Made by a program: the position numbers and the translations under genes
Origin: Planctomycetota bacterium
GTDB taxonomy: Bacteria; Planctomycetota; JACOTG01; JAJDCM01
Assembly: GCA_029260825.1 (NCBI GenBank)
Contig: JAJDCM010000254.1
Span: 1 to 51,353 of the forward strand
Length of the DNA: 51,353 nucleotides
Direction: 5' to 3'
Notes under the pieces: generated by a model
Database searches by the model: none
Seen by the model: the letters and a program-made list of their open reading frames with translations, nothing else
What the model was told of the DNA's origin: nothing
Part shown: in pieces, positions 47,201 through 51,353 of the stretch
Numbering within the stretch: position 1 is the stretch's first letter
Layout: every line of letters begins with the position of its first letter

Positions 47201-47326
47201 TATCTTCAGGACTACTACACCGGCCGATTGCAGCCGGAAAGCTGGACTCTTCTCGGGTTTGAAACCCGCGAAGACCTCGACCAGGCCTTCCTGGGGTTCC
47301 TTGCGAGTGACAAAAGAGGCGGATGA
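44300..47326 (+). CDS. PQQ-like propeller protein with HExxH peptidase-like domain (DUF1570 type)
   Basis: 1008 residues. A long basic N-terminus leads to a signal helix (WAWLIPLLLLTTFQAS), so ATG 44357 (MSWQWQ) may be the real start. Residues ~60-450 read as PQQ/BamB-like beta-propeller blades ('WSQLGGNSAHDGSS', 'LYFILERSGGRKLHAIHIATGK', 'LYSFDCKNGRSIGSVGG'). A helical middle follows, then a metallopeptidase-like domain with H828-E-L-T-H832 and a downstream 'EGVARFVEHQ' (glutamate at about 859), the gluzincin HExxH...ExxA pattern. This is the DUF1570-like arrangement known in Planctomycetes. Secreted zinc peptidase is the likely role, unproven. A run of eight A residues at about 44339-44348 could allow slippage. 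Confidence 0.83.
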   Translation: MPFMAAKKPGSNLGKKRSRMSWQWQGNGTRRWAWLIPLLLLTTFQASPARTQPAAEWSQLGGNSAHDGSSLRVPVRSSPREAWRVELPGELIGDPVTWGGILYFILERSGGRKLHAIHIATGKSAAHARNLSGGKWTDLSVANGIVVVGEPEGIQGLTLRGKSFSRSWSKTIKRRGLGPPVLHDQTIYAAAGGKLYSFDCKNGRSIGSVGGFGAKGFLGVGPAGKAGDMHVVGVSIEPVPKEKKKNDVLPPLRLALYRAPLSALAKKRSGVSEAEHIVLTRLPPGSPQDAPLLGMISLSHEGNSNIGWYIENRIPSEKIAFSSRMLNQQDRMRPSKLITRTATRQSLAHGFDENGDLTTLGGKGGGRIVEKQRLPTGALPGPATLCGDVLYLGNWALEASTRRVLWCLPELTPASPLIPVADHRFVVTTHDGSLICFTDLDPMEIPPIAESSTSTKQPAGPPDPPPFPKATNGVLLASGEQIRGSAIILKDRIRIHPETDPILEVARDEVAMIEKDGKVIFAGEELNSLNLWQDAIRLSHARSLDDLFQEYLGKKLIRQCRALITEARAYGLSKSRAHHLERALAGKTEHSSAEAIYKRLQPKEEEARKKAFANYLQGSKWCQERGLLSAATCLLSDAGKVWPSGPSLKEEIGSCIPASFPFKDDPEPETLWARWAKELVLSGGRFLDPEDTQWHRLADPRDRRRRPVIRRSKIWTKETLGLQTGSLVCFSLERTPEVVGACLRYGEGAIRALRYYFEETEHGSTSKGEPLEMRIHGIRDTYIKEMGNRPVEWSAGYYTSLEKVSRFFIPRSRDGKVADTSLYRVVAHELTHHFIDQRVIVRKKELEFTKFGSNGYWIVEGVARFVEHQASDSVRTGLSFDDPTVQSLDVTTQVHKAGKHFIPHELVEMTQPRFSELDTKSMLTVRLRHSFRNYNVSPLVLFYEQSAALAFFMLNRRGPEGRAAFNNYLQDYYTGRLQPESWTLLGFETREDLDQAFLGFLASDKRGG

Positions 47327-47352
47327 CTCGATGAGATCGTGTCACTGCCTCC

Positions 47353-50295
47353 CTACGGCGAAACAATGAGAACTCCGTTCGTGACGGCAAACCGGCCCTG
47401 GGGCGAATTATCGTCCCGAATCAAGGCCTGAATATAGATCGTCAGTTCTCTCTGAGTCCCACCCGGAAGATCGATCAACATCGTCGGGGCGGCGGAAGCA
47501 GCGCGAGTCGGGGTTCCCAAAGCACCCAGGAAACCAATCGTGTTCCAGATCTCAAGAGGAGCAAGCAACGGCGGGATCGCTTCACCCGTGATCTGGAAAG
47601 GCATGGCAAAGGTGCCAAGTCCACTGGGGAGATTTCTCGTCGATCCCGGGGAAGCATCGCCCACATACGCATAGGCAGCAAAATTCGCGCTAGGAAGCGA
47701 AGGAGGTGCGTTGATCGAAATCTGAAGCGGTGTGGTTCTCCCCACGGTGACTCTTCGGTCAGCACCCAGTCCAGGAGACCCATTGACCAGCAATACATCG
47801 ACCGGTGTACCATCCCCGGTATTGACGTTGCCAATTCTGGCGTTTTCGAATTTGAATCCATTGTCACTGATACCGCCGACAAAGAAAATATTCCCGTCAT
47901 CGTCGGAATGCACCGCAATCGCCTCGGTGAGAAGGAACGCACCCGAACCAAAATCGGCGGTGATCTCGGACACACCACCCTCCGGGCTCACCTTGAAAAC
48001 ACCGTTCGAATTCTCACAAGAGACATAGACATTGTCGGAGGAATCGAGGGCAATACCGACTGGTCCTGACAAGACTCCCGCTCCGTTGGCCGTGCCATCA
48101 AGAACCTGGGTAGGACCAGATCCCGGGCCGATCTTGAAGACGTTGTCCGTTCCACGACAGGCAACAAACGCATTCTCCGAGCCATCAAAACTGATCCGTT
48201 GGGGCTGGTCAGCTGTATTGCCGCTCCCATCCCCGCTCGAATCAAGAATCATGGTGACCAACCCTTTGTCGCACAAAAAGACATTGTCACTGAGCTCGCC
48301 GGAACAATAGATCTTCGTTCCCACGGCAGCAACATCGTAGGGGCCGGTCAAGGCGTTGAGGCCATCAGGAAGAGAGTCAAGAAGTCCAAACGCCAACCCA
48401 GCCGAGGACACCACCAGAAGATTGTTGCTGTCATGCCCGGTCACGAGAACCCCATCTCCGTCGTTCATGGCCAGATGCCTGGGGCTATCAAGGGGAAATA
48501 ACCCTCCATCGCCGGTTGCATCCAACACCTGAGTGATGACGCCAACAGGCGTGATCTTGAAAACGTTGTCACTGAATCGACCCGAAACATAAACGTTGTT
48601 CATGCTATCGATCGCGATTCCAAACGCTCCATCCAGCGGATTCGCCCCGTCACCAGTAGCATCAATAATTTCCGTGATCACGCCATCTGGGGTGACCTTG
48701 AATGCGTTGTCGCTATCCTCGCCGGTGACATAGACATTCCCGAAAGAATCGTTTGCCATCGCTCTTGGAGTTGCCAACATATTTGTTCCGTCACCGGAGG
48801 CATCAATAAACTGACTCAGACCGCCCAGACAAATCGGGTCGGAAGTGTGCTCGAAATTGTATCCTCCCGCACTCGGCGGCTGGTCTTCATCATTGCAAAC
48901 TCCATTGCACACGTTGTTGACCGCACAATCACTATTCAGCCCATATCCAAGATCCATCGGGCAACCGGTCATCGTGAGACAGGTAAAGACCTCGACCCGG
49001 CTGATGTCCGCATTGTTCAGGATCGAAATCACATCACCACAAGCAAACACGGTGATGCCCGGAGGGCAGTTAAGGCTCAATTCCGTCGCAATTTCCGTGG
49101 CGAGCTCTTCAGCCGATCGACCGGCACAGAAGATGAACCCCGAGCTACAGATCTCATCCGTCGAGCAATCACTAACAGCCGGCGGACAGGGGTGCTCAGC
49201 GGTGTTCAGGTGAAGCTCAACATCCTCTCCCTTGGTCTCAGGACCATTCTTTGTGATTTGAATATTTGTTCTTCTGATCCCGGTCAGGCAGTTGATCGTG
49301 TATGGATCGGGGCAGCAGTCGTCAAAGCCCTGGTTCTCGAACAGGATCGTTTCCGAAACAATCGCGTTCTCGGTATTCGCGGGAACAACCGTGATGTTCT
49401 GCTGGGTGGGGCCGGGTGTGACAAGGGAAATCGACGCCTCTTCGGCGCCAAAGAAGATCTGCGCTCCCGGTCCAATTCCGGCACCGCTCAAGACAACCGA
49501 ATCACCACAATCTCCTGAAGGCAAGCCGACAATCCCGAAGCATACGGGAGGGACGATCCCATGAGAGGTGAGATTCCCTCCGGCGGTGAGCCCCCCGATC
49601 AACGCACGATCTCCTCCGGGGGCATGAGTAATGGCCATGCCAGTCCCGCCCCCGTAAGAGACAAGGAAGCCGTCGGTTTCCAGCCGATTGGCGATATCAA
49701 GAGCGACCTTGTTATCCGGGTCATTCGGGTCAACCGGGATGGCCGTTCCGCTACCGTTCAGGTCAACGGTTACCGAAGCCAAACCACTGGGTCCGTCGTC
49801 GTCCCCATCCATTGAGTGATCAATGTCGAGGAAGAGCGCCGGTAGATTGACCTGAAGGCTCCGAATCTTGAGCCTCGTATCATTCGTATTGATCCCACAA
49901 GTAGTGATATCCGCCGCACTCTTGTCGACCCTGAGGAGCAGGCCAGTTTCGCCAACTTCTCTGACCCAAAGGCTCGTTTGATCCCGGATCACCTGGGCGG
50001 TGAAGTCTCGAACCGCATCGTCCGTCGCCGGCGGACTGAGAAGACCGGCCGCACACAGATTCGGATCCACGAGATTCGGATCATTCGGATCGGCTGGTCC
50101 GCCGATCACAAAGTTGATCACCGCCGAATCCAACGTCAGGAAGATACGAGACGGACAACCCGCGCTATTCTTGCCGGAGGGATTCCGATCAAAATTGAGA
50201 TAGCATGAGGTGTAGTTCTGTGCATGAGCCGCCTCCGACAAGAAGATAGTCCAAGCTACCATCATGACAAGAATCAACTTCATCCGATGCGTCAT
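47353..50295 (-). CDS. Large secreted NHL-propeller surface protein with C-terminal VTNG domain
   Basis: 980 residues from ATG 50295, with GGAG 7 nt upstream; the frame extends to 50403 without a ribosome binding site. Signal peptide ends AAHAQ. Residues ~25-200 are beta-rich with Pro-Asn-Asp repeats ('PADPNDPNLVDPN'). An IPT/TIG-like stretch lies near 230-290 and a cysteine-rich section at about 310-490 ('GFDDCCPDPYTINC', 'CNGVCNDEDQPPS'). Seven NHL-type repeats of about 47 residues (~493-820) follow. The last ~160 residues are the same domain as in the left-edge protein, ending IQALIRDDNSP...AVTNGVLIV. No enzyme motif is visible. It probably sits on the surface or is released. Confidence 0.86.
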   Translation of the reverse strand: MTHRMKLILVMMVAWTIFLSEAAHAQNYTSCYLNFDRNPSGKNSAGCPSRIFLTLDSAVINFVIGGPADPNDPNLVDPNLCAAGLLSPPATDDAVRDFTAQVIRDQTSLWVREVGETGLLLRVDKSAADITTCGINTNDTRLKIRSLQVNLPALFLDIDHSMDGDDDGPSGLASVTVDLNGSGTAIPVDPNDPDNKVALDIANRLETDGFLVSYGGGTGMAITHAPGGDRALIGGLTAGGNLTSHGIVPPVCFGIVGLPSGDCGDSVVLSGAGIGPGAQIFFGAEEASISLVTPGPTQQNITVVPANTENAIVSETILFENQGFDDCCPDPYTINCLTGIRRTNIQITKNGPETKGEDVELHLNTAEHPCPPAVSDCSTDEICSSGFIFCAGRSAEELATEIATELSLNCPPGITVFACGDVISILNNADISRVEVFTCLTMTGCPMDLGYGLNSDCAVNNVCNGVCNDEDQPPSAGGYNFEHTSDPICLGGLSQFIDASGDGTNMLATPRAMANDSFGNVYVTGEDSDNAFKVTPDGVITEIIDATGDGANPLDGAFGIAIDSMNNVYVSGRFSDNVFKITPVGVITQVLDATGDGGLFPLDSPRHLAMNDGDGVLVTGHDSNNLLVVSSAGLAFGLLDSLPDGLNALTGPYDVAAVGTKIYCSGELSDNVFLCDKGLVTMILDSSGDGSGNTADQPQRISFDGSENAFVACRGTDNVFKIGPGSGPTQVLDGTANGAGVLSGPVGIALDSSDNVYVSCENSNGVFKVSPEGGVSEITADFGSGAFLLTEAIAVHSDDDGNIFFVGGISDNGFKFENARIGNVNTGDGTPVDVLLVNGSPGLGADRRVTVGRTTPLQISINAPPSLPSANFAAYAYVGDASPGSTRNLPSGLGTFAMPFQITGEAIPPLLAPLEIWNTIGFLGALGTPTRAASAAPTMLIDLPGGTQRELTIYIQALIRDDNSPQGRFAVTNGVLIVSP
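47356..47844 (-). other. C-terminal 'VTNG' domain, copy B
   Basis: Last ~160 residues of the NHL protein. Landmarks: GNVNTGDG, VLLVNGSPGLGADRRV, LQISINAPPSLPS, YAYVGD, IYIQALIRDDNSP, FAVTNGVLIV. Same order and spacing as copy A and copy C. Confidence 0.68.
47834..48818 (-). repeat. Seven tandem ~47-residue NHL-type repeats
   Basis: Each unit reads roughly I-L-D-x-(S/T)-G-D-G...P-x-G-I-A-x-D-S-x-x-N-V-Y-V-(S/T)-G-x-x-S-D-N-V-F-K-(I/V)-x-P-x-G-V. Seven units fit in 985 bases. The set would close a seven-bladed propeller. Units 1, 2 and 6 are the best preserved; unit 4 is the most diverged. Confidence 0.8.
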
Positions 50296-50297
50296 CA

Positions 50298-50306
50298 CTC
50301 TTCTCC
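50298..50306 (-). promoter_or_regulatory. Ribosome binding site fixing the start at 50295
   Basis: GGAGAAGAG on the minus strand, GGAG ending 7 nt before the ATG. No comparable site precedes the in-frame start at 50403 or the ATG at 50283. Confidence 0.6.
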
Positions 50307-50316
50307 AAGAGCAGCT

Positions 50317-50330
50317 AAAAGAGCTCTTTT
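50317..50330. promoter_or_regulatory. Perfect 14-bp palindrome upstream of the NHL-protein gene
   Basis: AAAAGAGCTCTTTT lies 21 nt before the start codon. As a no-loop palindrome it could be a protein-binding operator. On the RNA the same region can also fold AAGAGC with the GCTCTT just before the ribosome binding site. Confidence 0.3.
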
Positions 50331-50389
50331 CTTTCCAGGCAGCATTCTTATTCGAACCGACAACAGGGCTCGATATCGAATTCATGGTA

Positions 50390-50473
50390 TTGGAAAACAA
50401 CAATATTCACTCCGTTCGTCACCGAAAATTGGCCGCACTCAGGATCCAGAATCAAACCGAACGACCTTGAAGG
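50390..50473 (-). pseudogene. Vestigial tail of a VTNG domain after the stop codon
   Basis: Reading on in the same frame past the stop at 50474 gives LILDPECGQFSVTNGV followed by NIVVFQ. This repeats the closing strand of the domain (compare IQALIRDD...FAVTNGVLIV in copy B, and the VFQ ending of copy A). The frame stays open to a TAA at 50348-50350. It has no start of its own, so it is a leftover of a duplicated or replaced C-terminus. Confidence 0.7.
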
Positions 50474-51353
50474 TCAGTTCACGATTCGCAGGAGGATTCC
50501 ATTGGTGACGCTCTCCGTCGGCCCACCACCTTGATCGCTCGATGCATCGTCACGAATCAATCCCTGCAGGAAGATGTTCCTGGGCCCGTTCAATCGGGAC
50601 GCAATGGGTAAGTTCGTGACGATCTGCCTTGGTGCATTCAGCATGAATGTTTTCACGGCGGGATTGAACGGACGACAGGTGGATCCCTGACTCCCGTTGA
50701 GGCCTCGCGGAGTCACATCGCCCGGCCCAGGCTCAAATGCAGAACCACCCACATCAATCCACAGGGTAAAGGAGGCGGGGCCGGTGACATTTGGAGGGGC
50801 CAACATTTCGATGGTAAGAAGCCCATTTCGAGAAAGAATGATCTCGTTGAGCTCGTCTCCGGAAGAGCCGTTCACAAGCAGTGAATCAAAGGAAAGTGAA
50901 AAAGGCGATTCCGAGGCCGCATCCGTCGCGTTCACGTTGCTCATCCGGCAACGTACTTCGGTCCGGTTCGAGTAGGCAACCCGATCAAAAGAAGTATGCC
51001 TGCCCCAAGGGGCAAGAACCGCAACGTCACTGACATCACCATTCAGGCCGGCGGGAATCGGGAACTGCAGAGTAAACGAGTTCAAAGCCGTAACTGCTCC
51101 GACATCCACTCCTCCGATTTCGACCGCTGGAATCGTGTTGATTCCAAAGTTGTCAATGTCGAGCATGTTGTATCCACGGATGGTCATCGTGCCTGAACCT
51201 GCAGGATCGACGATGTCGGGGCTAACTCCACCGATCACCGGGGGAACCAAAGCGATTCCTCCCATGGTTTCATCCTGGAGAATCAGAGCGCCTTCCACGA
51301 TGGGAAGATTGCCTTCACGCAGTAGAGCAAACCCCGATCGGGCCCCCGTCATG
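50474..51353 (-). CDS. Surface protein with IPT/TIG-like and VTNG domains (5' end outside window)
   Basis: 292 residues are visible; the frame is open to the last bases, so more N-terminal sequence probably lies outside. Residues ~37-130 look like an IPT/TIG immunoglobulin-type domain ('PPVIGGVSPDIVDPAGSGTMTIRG', 'VEIGGVDVGAVTALNSFTLQFPIPAG'). From about residue 137 comes the shared C-terminal domain with SNVNA, 'DSLLVNGSSGDE', 'LTIEMLAPPNVTG', 'FLQGLIRDDASS' and 'SVTNGILLRI' at the end. The NHL-protein gene follows on the same strand after 178 nt, so the two are probably expressed together. Secreted, non-enzymatic, function unknown. Confidence 0.83.
   Translation of the reverse strand, partial: MTGARSGFALLREGNLPIVEGALILQDETMGGIALVPPVIGGVSPDIVDPAGSGTMTIRGYNMLDIDNFGINTIPAVEIGGVDVGAVTALNSFTLQFPIPAGLNGDVSDVAVLAPWGRHTSFDRVAYSNRTEVRCRMSNVNATDAASESPFSLSFDSLLVNGSSGDELNEIILSRNGLLTIEMLAPPNVTGPASFTLWIDVGGSAFEPGPGDVTPRGLNGSQGSTCRPFNPAVKTFMLNAPRQIVTNLPIASRLNGPRNIFLQGLIRDDASSDQGGGPTESVTNGILLRIVN
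50477..50944 (-). other. C-terminal 'VTNG' domain, copy C
   Basis: About 156 residues at the end of the right-edge protein. Landmarks: SNVNA, LLVNGSSGDELNEI, LTIEMLAPPNV, FTLWIDVG, IFLQGLIRDDASS, SVTNGILLRI. Completes the set of three in this window. Confidence 0.68.

Noticed and set aside
50062..50095. Short direct repeat (GGATCATTCGGATC type)
   Set aside because: It lies in coding sequence and simply encodes the Pro-Asn-Asp repeats of the surface protein; not a CRISPR or mobile-element end.
1..51353. CRISPR arrays, insertion sequences, prophage, toxin-antitoxin or known defence genes
   Set aside because: No regularly spaced repeats, transposase, integrase, phage structural gene or defence nuclease was found on either strand.

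Overview
The window looks like part of a chromosome from a member of the Planctomycetota, possibly a deep-branching or uncultured marine type. This is an inference from content, because no rRNA or marker phylogeny is available. The signs are many very large secreted proteins (BNR/VPS10-type propellers, FG-GAP and NHL propellers, PA14 plus multihaem cytochrome c, Tat-exported Gfo/Idh/MocA oxidoreductase), DUF1080-like lectin folds, a membrane-anchored WD40 protein carrying the RGWEW motif usual in planctomycete WD40 proteins, and an ECF sigma/anti-sigma module. I see no rRNA, tRNA, CRISPR array, IS element, integrase or phage gene. No stretch longer than 300 bases lacks a gene once starts are corrected; the longest gaps are 8379-8655, 2057-2293 and 44066-44299.

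Left part (1-12.9 kb): the 3' end of an FG-GAP surface protein, a small rhomboid protease, a three-TM protein of unknown function, glutaminyl-tRNA synthetase (glnS), a metallophosphoesterase lipoprotein whose 3' end overlaps glnS tail to tail, a 1083-residue VPS10/BNR propeller protein, a beta-lactamase-family gene cut to 92 residues, SelO/YdiU protein AMPylase, a Tat-exported Gfo/Idh/MocA oxidoreductase and a coupled lipoprotein with a DUF1080/LamG-like fold.

Middle (12.9-27 kb): a BNR-repeat protein co-transcribed with a membrane-embedded spermidine-synthase-like protein, an ExbD remnant, a DsbA/FrnE-like oxidoreductase, an ECF sigma factor/anti-sigma/PDZ-protein set, an acetyltransferase, a HEAT-like small protein, a YjjX-type NTPase, a secreted alpha/beta-hydrolase and a beta-hexosaminidase (GH20) fused behind an FG-GAP propeller.

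Right part (27-51.3 kb): a co-directional minus-strand run of about 17 kb. In transcription order it encodes an arylsulfotransferase-like/DUF1080 fusion, an ABC ATPase and FtsX-type permease, a membrane-anchored WD40 protein, two paralogous DUF3299-type proteins, a HEAT-repeat protein, an alpha-L-rhamnosidase (GH78), a five-haem PA14 lipoprotein and a propeller-type dehydrogenase-like protein. Then come a plus-strand PQQ-propeller/HExxH peptidase-like protein and two tandem minus-strand surface proteins.

The most notable points are these. (i) The protein at the left edge and the two at the right edge share a roughly 160-residue C-terminal domain ending in VTNG(I/V)L, and a decayed extra copy of its last strand lies just after the stop codon of the right-edge gene. 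(ii) The ABC-FtsX-WD40-DUF3299-DUF3299 block resembles metal-uptake gene clusters but has an inserted WD40 protein and a duplicated DUF3299 gene.
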